This document shows positions 1 through 7,945 of a stretch of 64,000 nucleotides of DNA, in pieces. The DNA comes from Breznakia pachnodae (GTDB lineage Bacteria; Bacillota_I; Bacilli_A; Erysipelotrichales; Erysipelotrichaceae), in contig NZ_JAUSUR010000001.1 in assembly GCF_030814225.1 (NCBI RefSeq), forward strand, positions 930,001-994,000, read 5' to 3'. Numbering within the stretch: position 1 is the first letter of the stretch; the number at the start of each line of letters is the position of its first letter. The translations under genes were made by a program, and so were the position numbers. Under the pieces are notes generated by a model. The model did no database searches. It was not told the DNA's origin and worked only from the letters and a program-made list of their open reading frames with translations.

Positions 1-1362
1 TGTCCCAGATGGGCCATTTGGTATTTCAGGCGATGGTTCTGTATTTTCAAAATTTCCATTTGGTAAAATATTAACACTTGTCCCAACTTCTACTCTATCA
101 TTAACCAATCCTTTTGCTTCAATTTCAAAGATTTCATAACCTTTTGCATTATCCGCCGAGCTAATTAATTCACTCATTGAAATCCGAACTGCTTTTACTC
201 TTTCATTAGATAATGGAACTGTATCTACAGCCACTACATTATCATCATCGTGGGAATATGCACGTACAAAATTGATACCATCATAAGATATCTCTACATC
301 ATATTTTTTAGCTCTATTAGATCCCCAATTAATCTTAAGTTCATTCAAATCATATGGTTTTACAAACTTCATCGTTATTGTCTGTAATTCTCCAGCAGCC
401 GATTGCCAACTAGTATGAATATCATTATCTACTGTGGCAAGTGCAGAGAATTCTTTATCTGTTTCTATATTATTAGTTGATGACGCTTCCATCAATTGTC
501 CCAATGCTATATTTTCATTCACTGGATAGTCGCCACCAATTAATTCCAATTCAACATAAAACATATTATGATCTGAAAGATTGTTCTCTACCATTCCTTG
601 ATTTTTGAAATTAATATTCTTTGAAACAATAATATTATCAATTGTCATAACTTTCATACTTGGATCATCATTTGCATTAAATGTATCAAACCATTGTCCA
701 TTATAACCATTGATAACCTTATAATCTCCTAGAAACATTGAATACTCATATAAATTCTGATCAGCATTAAAGTCTCCCATAAGAATTTTATACTCAATAG
801 GGTCCTCATTCATTCGATTCAATACCTGACGCATTTGTTTATTTCTGAGTTCAATTGTTTCCCAACTAAAGTGAATATTATAGATTGCAATTTTTTTACC
901 ATCTTTTTCAATCACAGTTCGCTCACACGTTTTTGTGATATCAATTCCTTCATTTGTAATAGGTGAACTGCTTGCTTCAAGAAATTCACTTTTAGATACA
1001 ATCCCTGTACCAAATTCCCCTCCAGCATATTCACGACCTTTTGCAAAATGTACATATGGATATGTCTCATTTTGAAATTGAGCCATCATATCATAGTTAT
1101 TTCTTGAATTAAACATATCTACTTCCTGTAATCCAATTACATCAAGATTATAATCTTTAAATTGTTGACTCATAGAGTCAAACAATGGATTGTTAGGATT
1201 GTTTCCAAAATTCTTAGCTGCAATATTATAAGTTCCAACATTGAGCGTAGTTATTTCATTTGGTGTTTCTATTTCTTCAGCATAAGTCTGTCCAGCAGGA
1301 ATCATAACTAAAGTGATCATAAACACCAGTAATAGTTTTACTAGTTTATTAATCCGTTTCAT
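1..1362 (-). CDS. Secreted endonuclease/exonuclease/phosphatase-family protein with F5/8 type C domain (partial)
   Basis: I read 454 codons from an ATG at 1362, preceded by AAGGAGAGAGTA, to the window edge; the C-terminus lies outside. Residues 1-28 form a signal peptide ending near QTYA-EE. Residues about 38-275 show the metal-dependent EEP fold: NVGTYNIAA, the catalytic-site Glu in IGLQEVD, LMGDFNAD and the terminal NLSDHN motif. This family includes DNases, sphingomyelinases and phosphodiesterases, so the substrate is open. Residues about 295-425 look like a discoidin (F5/8 type C) carbohydrate-binding domain with an ITMKFVKPYDLNELKINWG core. Its upstream region carries a cre site and two dyads of the type found beside the MurNAc PTS promoter, which suggests joint control. 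An extracellular nuclease used on lysed-cell debris would fit that context, but this is inference. Confidence 0.85.
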   Translation of the reverse strand, partial: MKRINKLVKLLLVFMITLVMIPAGQTYAEEIETPNEITTLNVGTYNIAAKNFGNNPNNPLFDSMSQQFKDYNLDVIGLQEVDMFNSRNNYDMMAQFQNETYPYVHFAKGREYAGGEFGTGIVSKSEFLEASSSPITNEGIDITKTCERTVIEKDGKKIAIYNIHFSWETIELRNKQMRQVLNRMNEDPIEYKILMGDFNADQNLYEYSMFLGDYKVINGYNGQWFDTFNANDDPSMKVMTIDNIIVSKNINFKNQGMVENNLSDHNMFYVELELIGGDYPVNENIALGQLMEASSTNNIETDKEFSALATVDNDIHTSWQSAAGELQTITMKFVKPYDLNELKINWGSNRAKKYDVEISYDGINFVRAYSHDDDNVVAVDTVPLSNERVKAVRISMSELISSADNAKGYEIFEIEAKGLVNDRVEVGTSVNILPNGNFENTEPSPEIPNGPSGT

Positions 1363-1387
1363 TACTCTCTCCTTATTTTTTGTGTGT

Positions 1388-1401
1388 AGAAAGCGCTTTC
1401 A
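1388..1401 (-). promoter_or_regulatory. cre site (CcpA) upstream of secreted EEP gene
   Basis: Read on the minus strand the site is TGAAAGCGCTTTCT, close to the classical catabolite-responsive element with its AAGCGCTT core. It lies 26 bp upstream of the start codon, where CcpA binding would block transcription. Confidence 0.75.
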
Positions 1402-1475
1402 TCGTATGCGAAAAAATAAAGTTACTACTTATCCCTGTAACGTAACTTATCTTTACAACATCATATTATCATTTA

Positions 1476-1490
1476 AGTAATTATATTACA
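1476..1490. promoter_or_regulatory. Candidate MurR-type operator 1
   Basis: AGTAAT-TAT-ATTACA, a 15-bp dyad differing by one base from the sites at 1515 and 7077. It lies upstream of the secreted EEP gene. RpiR/MurR binding is inferred from its recurrence at both ends of the locus that encodes the regulator. Confidence 0.5.
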
Positions 1491-1514
1491 ACATTATTTA
1501 TAATTATATTTAAA

Positions 1515-1529
1515 TGTAATTTAATTACA
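1515..1529. promoter_or_regulatory. Candidate MurR-type operator 2
   Basis: TGTAAT-TTA-ATTACA, a perfect 6-bp inverted repeat with a 3-bp spacer, centred 39 bp from the site at 1476. The region is very AT-rich, which weakens the statistics, but the same half-sites and spacing recur at 7077. Confidence 0.5.
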
Positions 1530-1600
1530 TTATTGTAATCATTTTTCAAATAGAAAAAAATCACTTAAACAACCGTTTAAATGATCTTAGTTAAGTATTA

Positions 1601-2014
1601 TTATTCGTCTATTTCGCAGTCATCGTCGTCATCACCAACTGTTTGCACTGCCATTCTTCCAGTATCTAAAAGTTGATTTGCCAGTGCTGATACATCTTCA
1701 ATTGTCGATACAGAATATTCAATAACCATTGCTAAATTTAATCCTGTAATGATTTTCTTGGTAGCATCATTCAAGCTCGTCATACTTGCGACATTGAATG
1801 GTGTACCTCCAAATAAGTCAACAGCAACAACAGCAGGAGTATCACCTAGTTCTTCTAGAACTTTGTTATACTTCGCTCTGGTTCCATCCAACCCATCTTC
1901 TGCATCCATTGATACTACATAAATATCATTTAATTCGCCAGTAATCATTTGCGCTGACTGCAATGTTTCATAAGCCATTTTTCCATGACTCATTAATATT
2001 AATTTTGGTTTCAT
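1601..2014 (-). CDS. PTS mannose-family EIIA component
   Basis: This 137-residue cytosolic protein is a complete mannose-type EIIA domain. It receives phosphate from HPr on the His in LILMSHGKMA (residue 10) and passes it to EIIB. The acidic C-terminus (GDDDDDCEIDE) is unusual but beyond the folded domain. It is the last gene of the MurNAc-type operon and its ATG overlaps the stop of the serine hydrolase gene by 4 bases (ATGA), so the two are translationally coupled. With the EIIB, EIIC and EIID genes at 4784-6913 it completes one four-part transporter. The substrate is inferred from the neighbouring murQ and murR. Confidence 0.93.
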   Translation of the reverse strand: MKPKLILMSHGKMAYETLQSAQMITGELNDIYVVSMDAEDGLDGTRAKYNKVLEELGDTPAVVAVDLFGGTPFNVASMTSLNDATKKIITGLNLAMVIEYSVSTIEDVSALANQLLDTGRMAVQTVGDDDDDCEIDE

Positions 2015-2994
2015 ATAGGTTCCTTATCTAAAAACAATTGAACCAACTTCTTTCTCGCTACTAAAAACTCATTTTTCCTTTTTGGAAAATTTCGATTTGT
2101 CAGTAATACAAATCCTTTGTTATTTATGAAATCTAAACATATAGAAGTCCCAGTAAAACCTGTATGATACAAAACTGAGGTTTCAAAGGGTTTCTCCCAT
2201 CCAAATGTTCTTTGATTCACTGTAGTGTCCAGCAATAGTTTTTTTGTTTGATTGCTTATTATTGCTTCATCAAACAACATACTCCTCACAAACAAAGAAA
2301 GGTCTTTGAGTGTTGAGAAAAGTCCTGCACTTCCGATCATTCCCATTTGATATGCTTTAGAATCATTCACAATCCCTTGTATGCACCCTCTTCCTTCTTG
2401 AATTTCAGTAGGTACATACTTAATTTTATTCATTGTTGTTTTATAAGAAGTCTGATTCATTTTTATTTTTTTAAAAATATGTATTTGAAAACTCTCTTCA
2501 AGACTCATATGATCAATTGTTTCAATTATCATTCCAAGTAAAATAAAGCCTAGATCTGAATAGAGCGTTTCATCTTTATGACAAAGTGAAGTCTTATTGA
2601 TTCTTTGAAGAACATTCTGCTTTGTGATATTTTCTTTATTCTGAAAATCAGCATCTAATCCACTTGTGTGTAATAGAAGATGCTGAATTTGAATATTCGA
2701 AAAAGTAAAGTCTGGAAGAATATCTATAACCTTTGTTGACAACATCAATCGTTGTTGTTCAACAAGCTGTAATATCCTTGTTGTTGTCCCCAGTACTTTT
2801 GTTAATGATGCCAGGTCATATATCATTGATTCATCAAGAGGAATATTCACAAAAGGCTCAACTTTTCCTTGTACTCCACAATAATGAAACTCCATAGTAT
2901 CTTTTTCTATAAAACTATATGAAGCCCCAGCAATCATTTTTTCAGTTATATATTCATTTATGTTTTTCGAAATTTTATCTTTATTACTGTTCAT
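2011..2994 (-). CDS. Cytosolic beta-lactamase-family serine hydrolase (class C/YbbE-like)
   Basis: A 327-residue member of the serine beta-lactamase/D-Ala carboxypeptidase superfamily. Visible motifs are the nucleophile tetrad SLTK (S63, K66), a YSD box in place of the usual YSN, and a late HTG triad in YHTGFTG. There is no signal peptide or membrane segment, so it should act in the cytosol, unlike most relatives. In Bacillus subtilis the MurNAc recycling cluster also includes a beta-lactamase-like gene (ybbE). Here it lies between murQ (11-bp overlap) and the EIIA gene (4-bp overlap). A role in trimming imported muropeptides or cleaving an ester/amide on the substrate is inference; antibiotic resistance is unlikely given the location. 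Confidence 0.85.
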   Translation of the reverse strand: MNSNKDKISKNINEYITEKMIAGASYSFIEKDTMEFHYCGVQGKVEPFVNIPLDESMIYDLASLTKVLGTTTRILQLVEQQRLMLSTKVIDILPDFTFSNIQIQHLLLHTSGLDADFQNKENITKQNVLQRINKTSLCHKDETLYSDLGFILLGMIIETIDHMSLEESFQIHIFKKIKMNQTSYKTTMNKIKYVPTEIQEGRGCIQGIVNDSKAYQMGMIGSAGLFSTLKDLSLFVRSMLFDEAIISNQTKKLLLDTTVNQRTFGWEKPFETSVLYHTGFTGTSICLDFINNKGFVLLTNRNFPKRKNEFLVARKKLVQLFLDKEPI

Positions 2995-3913
2995 TACTTT
3001 TAATTAATTCAATTGCGGCACGAACTTTTTCATTTGTTTTATCCAGAGCCTGTTCAGCAGACTCTCTTGTTGTATTCCCTTCATACATTACAATTGCAAC
3101 AGCAACATTATTACCTGATTTCTTTAACAGTTCTTCTGCTTCTGTGTCACTTGCTCCAGTAATATCTGAAATAATACCAGTTGCTCGAATCATTAATTTT
3201 TCATTTGTAGGTTGAACATGTACCATATAATTTTGATAAACTTTTCCAACCTTAATCATTGCACCTGTAGAAATCATATTTACTACCATTTTTTGTGCAG
3301 TTCCTGCTTTCATTCTTGTTGATCCCATAATAACTTCAGGACCAACAACTGGCGCAATTGATATTTGCGCAATTTTTGCCATTTCACTGTCTTTATTACT
3401 AGTAACAGCAATCGTTAATGCACCAATCTCATTTCCATATTCTAACGCACTAATTGTATAAGGCGTACGTCCACTTGCAGCAATTCCAATTACAACATCA
3501 TCACAACTCAAGTTTACATCTTTCAAATCTTGAATCCCAAATTCACAAGAATCTTCTGCTCCCTCGATTGCGGAATACATTGCTTTATCACCGCCTGCTA
3601 ATATACCAAATGCTCTTGTTGGAGATACACTATAAGTAGGTGTAAGCTCCACAGCATCTAATGTTCCCATTCGTCCAGAAGAACCGGCTCCAATATAAAT
3701 GATTCTTCCACCTTTTGCAAAGCGTTCAGCAACACCATCAATTGCCTTAGCAATCGATAATTTTTCTGCCCCTACAGCAGCTGCGACTTTTGCATCTTCT
3801 TCATTGATCAATTGTACAATTTCTTCTGCACTCAATTGATCTATATTTTTTGTATTTTCATTGTTTGTTTCTGTTGTTAAACCATGAATATTTATCATCT
3901 TTTTAATCACCAT
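2984..3913 (-). CDS. murQ: N-acetylmuramic acid 6-phosphate etherase
   Basis: MurQ removes D-lactate from MurNAc-6-phosphate to give GlcNAc-6-phosphate, joining peptidoglycan sugar to amino-sugar metabolism. The 309-residue protein is of normal length, with the SIS-domain signature IGAGSSGRMGTLDAVE around residues 74-89. The Glu at 89 and the Glu at 117 (SAIEGAED) correspond to the catalytic acids of the family. The C-terminal three-helix region follows. The first ATG overlaps the murR end by 11 bp. A second ATG at codon 6 (3898) has a better Shine-Dalgarno (GGTGAT) and may be the true start. Its place among mannose-PTS genes indicates that the phosphorylated substrate comes from that transporter. 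Confidence 0.96.
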   Translation of the reverse strand: MVIKKMINIHGLTTETNNENTKNIDQLSAEEIVQLINEEDAKVAAAVGAEKLSIAKAIDGVAERFAKGGRIIYIGAGSSGRMGTLDAVELTPTYSVSPTRAFGILAGGDKAMYSAIEGAEDSCEFGIQDLKDVNLSCDDVVIGIAASGRTPYTISALEYGNEIGALTIAVTSNKDSEMAKIAQISIAPVVGPEVIMGSTRMKAGTAQKMVVNMISTGAMIKVGKVYQNYMVHVQPTNEKLMIRATGIISDITGASDTEAEELLKKSGNNVAVAIVMYEGNTTRESAEQALDKTNEKVRAAIELIKSNEQ

Positions 3914-4766
3914 TATCTTTCGTCTTTAAAGCTCTTGTTAATTTGCTTGTCTTCAAGAGTTCTTTTTCAATGACATCAAGATTACTTTGAATTGCACCTA
4001 AATACAATAAATCTGCTACTAGCATACTTGTATATTTAGAAGCAATTGCTCCAACTCGAGTTAAATGTTCATTATTAGGAACATGTAAAGCAATTGTAGA
4101 AAGACGACTTAGTTTTGATTCCTTATTTCGAGTAACTGAAATAATGGACGCCCCTTTCTGTTTTGCTACTTCAACTGGATATATTACCTCAGTTGTTCTA
4201 CCACTATATGAAAATGCTATTACTACATCTTCATTAGTTAAGTAGTTAAAAAATTCAACTGTCATATGGGCATCAAAGTTAAAGAATGTATCAATATTTG
4301 CACGATTCAACTTATGAAAAAGATCATATGCCGGAAGTGAAGAGGCTCCAATTCCCAACAGATAAATCTTTCGTGCTTTTTGAATAATCTTTATTGATTC
4401 CTCTAATGCCTGATAATCTAATTGATAGTAAAAATCTTCATTTGCACTACTAACTAATGAATTCATTTTCTCACAAAGAACCTCTACATTATCATCTTTT
4501 GATATGATTGGATCAATATTATCACTTGTTTCACTTTGTGTAGTAGAACGAGCTAATGCAATCTTAAAATCCTCTAGTCCTGAAAATCCTAAAGATTTAA
4601 CAAATCTTATTATAGAAGCAGAAGAGGTTTGACTTTCCAGTGCAACATCAATTGCAGTCATTTTTAAAAATTGTTCAGGTTGCTGTAGTATAAAATCAGC
4701 TATCCTTTTATTTGTTTTACTAAAATCACTATATTGATTTCTTAGTTCCAATTTTACGTTCATCAA
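3903..4766 (-). CDS. murR: RpiR-family regulator, MurR-like
   Basis: A 287-residue RpiR-type transcription factor. Residues 1-77 form the helix-turn-helix domain (MTAIDVALESQTSSASIIRF carries the recognition helix) and residues about 115-255 a SIS sugar-phosphate-binding domain (YLLGIGASSLPA, then FSYSGRTTEV). In known systems MurR represses murQ and is released by MurNAc-6-phosphate. The gene lies inside the operon it probably controls, between EIIB and murQ. Repeated TGTAAT-N3-ATTACA dyads at 1476, 1515, 7037 and 7077 are the best candidate targets, one of them overlapping the -35 box of the PTS promoter. The MurR symbol rests on linkage to murQ, since the SIS domain alone does not define the ligand. 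Confidence 0.85.
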   Translation of the reverse strand: MMNVKLELRNQYSDFSKTNKRIADFILQQPEQFLKMTAIDVALESQTSSASIIRFVKSLGFSGLEDFKIALARSTTQSETSDNIDPIISKDDNVEVLCEKMNSLVSSANEDFYYQLDYQALEESIKIIQKARKIYLLGIGASSLPAYDLFHKLNRANIDTFFNFDAHMTVEFFNYLTNEDVVIAFSYSGRTTEVIYPVEVAKQKGASIISVTRNKESKLSRLSTIALHVPNNEHLTRVGAIASKYTSMLVADLLYLGAIQSNLDVIEKELLKTSKLTRALKTKDNGD

Positions 4767-4783
4767 ACCTCTCCTCCTTAGTT

Positions 4784-5266
4784 TTATTTTGGTAAATAGT
4801 TTATAATCGATTGATCTGATTCGTTTGGCACCATCTGTGCGGTTACCTTTACACCAGCGTCAATCATTTCGCGAATATCTTGAATATCTTGTTGCGTAAC
4901 ATGAACTGATTTTTTTATTTGAACAGCTCCATCACGTTTTGCTACATTCCCAACATTCACAGCTTTTAATTCTGTAAGTCCATTCTTTACTAAATCATTC
5001 ATATCACTGATTGTTTTCGTAATTAAGAATACTTTATCTCCATCAAAATCTCCTGCTGCAAACTTTTCAACAGCACGTTTCTTTGATAGAATCGATAATT
5101 TCACTCCTGCTGGTTTAGATATTTTTAATGCTGAGATAATCATTTCATCTTTTACTGCCTCATCATTTACAACAGCGATTCTTGTAGCACCAACTGTATT
5201 TGTCCATACCATTGCTACCTGTCCATGAATTAATCTCTCATCTACTCTTGCATGCACAATTGCCAT
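4784..5266 (-). CDS. PTS mannose-family EIIB component
   Basis: This 160-residue protein matches the sorbose/mannose EIIB family over its whole length. The phosphorylated His is in RVDERLIHGQVA (residue 14), the family hallmark. It takes phosphate from the separate EIIA at 1601 and phosphorylates the sugar during passage through EIIC/EIID. The gene stands 29 bp after the EIID gene, with GAGGAAAAGA before the start, and 17 bp before murR. Because EIIB sets part of the specificity, comparison with characterised GlcNAc, galactosamine and hyaluronan EIIBs would test the MurNAc assignment. Confidence 0.94.
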   Translation of the reverse strand: MAIVHARVDERLIHGQVAMVWTNTVGATRIAVVNDEAVKDEMIISALKISKPAGVKLSILSKKRAVEKFAAGDFDGDKVFLITKTISDMNDLVKNGLTELKAVNVGNVAKRDGAVQIKKSVHVTQQDIQDIREMIDAGVKVTAQMVPNESDQSIINYLPK

Positions 5267-5295
5267 ATTCTTTTCCTCCTCAAATCATTTTATTT

Positions 5296-6117
5296 TTAGA
5301 ATAATCCTGCTACCCAATCAACCATTGTTTGTAAGTTTCCTAAAACCATTCCCACAAGAATCAAAATAAAAATTAATCTTGTAGAGTTTACTTTTTTCTT
5401 ACCTAATAACCAATATGATAACAGTACAATTCCTAGTGGAATTAATGAAGGCATAATACGATCTAACATTTCTTGCATTGATAAAGATACTTCACCAATT
5501 GTAAATGTTAAGTCTAATGTATAACTAATTACAGAAGGAATAAGTCCCCCTACTACTGTTAACCCTAAAATAGAAGCCCCTTCAGTAATTGGTGCTATTT
5601 TATCAGCAAATCCTGTAGCTAGTTTTCTACCTTGATTATATCCCATAAACATAAATTTGTAACGTACAAATATTACTGCAAGTGTAGCTAAAATCGGAAT
5701 AATCAATCCAACTGGATTTCCCTCTAACGCTATGTATGAAGCAATTGAAAATACAATTGCTCGATAGATTGCGATGAAGATTGTGTCTCCTACTCCTGCA
5801 AATGGTCCCATCAGACCTGTTTTCAATCCAGATACAGCTTGTTCAGCATCTGTACCAAATTCTTCTTCTAAAGCAATGTTTGCCCCTACAATCAAATGTG
5901 ACATTGCTGGTGTTGTATTAAAGTATGCTAAGTGTGCTTGTAAAGCTTTTGTCATTTTCTGATTATCGTCACCGTAGAGTTCCTTCAGAACAGGCATAAT
6001 TACAAACGAGTAACCAAGCCCCTGCATTTTTTCATAGTTCCATCCCCATTGCAAACCAAAGAGGTTTCTTACAAATACTTTTTTTAGAGTACTATTTGAT
6101 ATTTTTTGACTAGCCAT
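5296..6117 (-). CDS. PTS mannose-family EIID component
   Basis: A 273-residue membrane protein of the mannose/fructose/sorbose EIID family. The N-terminal cytoplasmic part has the typical NLFGLQWGWNYEKMQGLGY and HLAYFNTTPAMSHLI segments. GLMGPFAGVGDTI marks the conserved loop at residues about 103-115, and hydrophobic segments lie at about 118-160 and 180-270. EIID forms the translocation channel with EIIC. Its start overlaps the EIIC stop by 8 bases, as expected for subunits made in fixed ratio. Confidence 0.95.
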   Translation of the reverse strand: MASQKISNSTLKKVFVRNLFGLQWGWNYEKMQGLGYSFVIMPVLKELYGDDNQKMTKALQAHLAYFNTTPAMSHLIVGANIALEEEFGTDAEQAVSGLKTGLMGPFAGVGDTIFIAIYRAIVFSIASYIALEGNPVGLIIPILATLAVIFVRYKFMFMGYNQGRKLATGFADKIAPITEGASILGLTVVGGLIPSVISYTLDLTFTIGEVSLSMQEMLDRIMPSLIPLGIVLLSYWLLGKKKVNSTRLIFILILVGMVLGNLQTMVDWVAGLF

Positions 6118-6913
6118 CTATTTCTACCTCCTCATCATCTACAACTACACTTCCATCAGTTGTAGCCACACCTTTATCCTTTATTCTTGTAAAATGTAGT
6201 GCAGCAAATGCAAATCCTAATAACGCTACTGACAGAACACTAAACATCCCTGCACCGTAAGCTAATACTACAAATCCAATAATAAAGTATGGATAGTATT
6301 TCTTAAGTGGTAGGTAACGCATAAGAATGGCAATCCCCATTGCTGGAAGAATTGAACCAGCTGCTTTTAAACCTGCCATAAACCAATCAGGGATAAATGC
6401 ATTTACTGAGTTTACTACTGCTTCTCCAAATGCTAATCCTAGAAATACTGGAATTGCTCTTGATAAAATCCATGGAAGCATTCCTAGTATATTGGCAAAT
6501 TCAACACCTTTGTAGTTTCCTTTTTCTGCATGACGATCTGCCATATGTTGGAAAAAGGTATTTGCCATTCTACCTAAGATATCTAATTGAGTTAACAACA
6601 ATCCAATTGGAACTGCTAAAGCAATTCCATACTCAGCACCTTGTCCTGAAATAATTGCATATGCTGTCCCCATGATGGCTCCAGATAAATAATCAGGAAC
6701 AGTTGCTCCTCCATATGTTGCAACCCCTAATGTCATCAACTGAAGTGTTGCTCCAATTACTAAACCAATTTCTAAATCACCTAATAAAAGACCTGTTATT
6801 GTTGCTGCAAACAATGGTGTATAAATTCCAATTTGAATTGAAATTTGGTCAAGTACACCTATTGCTGCATAAAGTGTTAATAATATAGTAATCACAATTG
6901 ATATTTCTTGCAT
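6110..6913 (-). CDS. PTS mannose-family EIIC component
   Basis: A 267-residue integral membrane protein of the mannose/sorbose EIIC family with about seven hydrophobic segments. Typical family features include GLLLGDLEIGLVIGATLQL near residues 41-59, ATYGGATVPDYLSGAI just after, and an acidic cytoplasmic tail. It is the first gene of the operon that runs through EIID, EIIB, murR, murQ, serine hydrolase and EIIA. AAGGAGGAGAAAAT precedes the ATG. Known MurNAc uptake in Bacteria uses a glucose-family EIIBC (MurP), so a mannose-family carrier in this position is a departure from the characterised pattern. Confidence 0.95.
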   Translation of the reverse strand: MQEISIVITILLTLYAAIGVLDQISIQIGIYTPLFAATITGLLLGDLEIGLVIGATLQLMTLGVATYGGATVPDYLSGAIMGTAYAIISGQGAEYGIALAVPIGLLLTQLDILGRMANTFFQHMADRHAEKGNYKGVEFANILGMLPWILSRAIPVFLGLAFGEAVVNSVNAFIPDWFMAGLKAAGSILPAMGIAILMRYLPLKKYYPYFIIGFVVLAYGAGMFSVLSVALLGFAFAALHFTRIKDKGVATTDGSVVVDDEEVEIDG

Positions 6914-7002
6914 ATTTTCTCCTCCTTATGATTAACTTTTTTTAAATATTTATACTTCCTATCACTTCTTGATTCGTATTCTAAGCTCCTCCTTTCAAAT
7001 AA

Positions 7003-7016
7003 CTAAAGCGCTTTCA
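7003..7016 (-). promoter_or_regulatory. cre site downstream of the MurNAc-PTS promoter
   Basis: On the minus strand TGAAAGCGCTTTAG, a good catabolite-responsive element. It starts 8 bp downstream of the -10 box at 7024, a classic CcpA repression position. The same core occurs at 1388 before the EEP gene. Confidence 0.8.
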
Positions 7017-7023
7017 CATTTAC

Positions 7024-7052
7024 ATAATATCACAAATGTATTTTCATTACAA
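7024..7052 (-). promoter_or_regulatory. Sigma-A-type promoter of the MurNAc-PTS operon
   Basis: Reading the minus strand: -35 TTGTAA (7052-7047), 17-bp spacer, -10 TATTAT (7029-7024). The -35 box overlaps the operator at 7037-7051 and a cre site follows the -10, so both a local repressor and CcpA could act here. Confidence 0.6.
7037..7051. promoter_or_regulatory. Candidate MurR-type operator 3
   Basis: TGTATT-TTC-ATTACA, one mismatch from the 6-3-6 dyad. It overlaps the -35 box of the leftward PTS promoter, the expected place for a repressor that is lifted by a sugar phosphate. Confidence 0.55.
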
Positions 7053-7076
7053 TATCTTGATTAATTTAATTTATTA

Positions 7077-7091
7077 TGTAATCATATTACA
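7077..7091. promoter_or_regulatory. Candidate MurR-type operator 4
   Basis: TGTAAT-CAT-ATTACA, a 6-3-6 inverted repeat 40 bp centre-to-centre from operator 3 and 28 bp before the exporter start at 7119. Its position implies that the divergent exporter gene is under the same control. Confidence 0.55.
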
Positions 7092-7118
7092 TGAGGAAAT
7101 TAATTTTAAGGAGCTTAC

Positions 7119-7901
7119 ATGAAACATTTAATTTATTTTATTGTAATATTTTTATCAAATACAATAGGTTCTATTGCTGGATTAGGTGGGGGAGTAATTA
7201 TAAAACCAATGTTGGATATGCTTGCATATGATCCCTTATCAACAATCACTATATATTCTTCTATTGCTGTTTTTGCAATGTCTATATCTTCTACTTATAA
7301 GCAAATTAGAAATGGAGTATCCATTAACTATATAAAATCTTTTATGCTGGCAATTGGTTCTGTTCTGGGTGGTTTCTTAGGTAATGAAGTATTCAATATC
7401 TTATTTTCTCATCCATCTCTTTCCTCCACTCATGTACTATTGATTCAAATCGTATTATCTGTTCTATCTCTATTACTAGTACTTTTTTATAATCAATATG
7501 GAAAGAAATCTTATCATCTTACCAGTAATGTCATTTATTTATTAACAGGAATATTTTTAGGTTCATTTTCTACTTTACTTGGTATTGGTGGAGGACCTAT
7601 TAACGTAACTGTCCTGATTATTCTATTCTCTTTGCAAATGAAAGAAGCCGTGGTCTATTCGATTATTACCATTTTCTTTTCTCAATTATCTAAGCTAATA
7701 TCTGTTTACTTAGCAACACAATTTCATTCCATTGACTTATCTATATTAGTTGTTATTTTACCAGCAGCATTCATCGGTGGTTATCTTGGTGGTTATATCA
7801 GCAAACGTTTAGACGATAGTAAAGTAAAGCAGTTATACAAGTACATTGTGGTAGTTGTAATTCTTATAAATCTCTATAATGCAGTTGTTGTTTTAGTTTA
7901 A
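7119..7901 (+). CDS. TauE/SafE (TSUP) family membrane exporter
   Basis: A 260-residue integral membrane protein with about eight hydrophobic segments. It has the two repeated glycine-rich signatures of the TauE/SafE family, GSIAGLGGGVIIKPML (residues 17-32) and STLLGIGGGPINVTV (about 152-166). Family members export small anions such as sulfite and organosulfur or carboxylate compounds. TTAAGGAGCTTAC precedes the ATG. It diverges from the MurNAc-type PTS operon and shares its control region with a candidate operator of the same type. One testable idea is that it removes the D-lactate released by MurQ; transport of a sulfur anion is equally possible. Confidence 0.85.
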   Translation: MKHLIYFIVIFLSNTIGSIAGLGGGVIIKPMLDMLAYDPLSTITIYSSIAVFAMSISSTYKQIRNGVSINYIKSFMLAIGSVLGGFLGNEVFNILFSHPSLSSTHVLLIQIVLSVLSLLLVLFYNQYGKKSYHLTSNVIYLLTGIFLGSFSTLLGIGGGPINVTVLIILFSLQMKEAVVYSIITIFFSQLSKLISVYLATQFHSIDLSILVVILPAAFIGGYLGGYISKRLDDSKVKQLYKYIVVVVILINLYNAVVVLV

Positions 7902-7906
7902 AACAC

Positions 7907-7945
7907 AAAAAAAGTTTCGCCTAACACAATAGGCGAAACTTTTTT
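7907..7945. terminator. Bidirectional terminator
   Basis: Perfect stem AAAAAGTTTCGCCTA / TAGGCGAAACTTTTT with a 6-base loop, with A and T tracts on either side. It serves both the rightward exporter gene and the leftward EIIA gene. Confidence 0.9.

Noticed and set aside
2011-2994. Antibiotic-resistance beta-lactamase
   Set aside because: No signal peptide, YSD in place of YSN, and location inside a MurNAc operon point to a recycling hydrolase.
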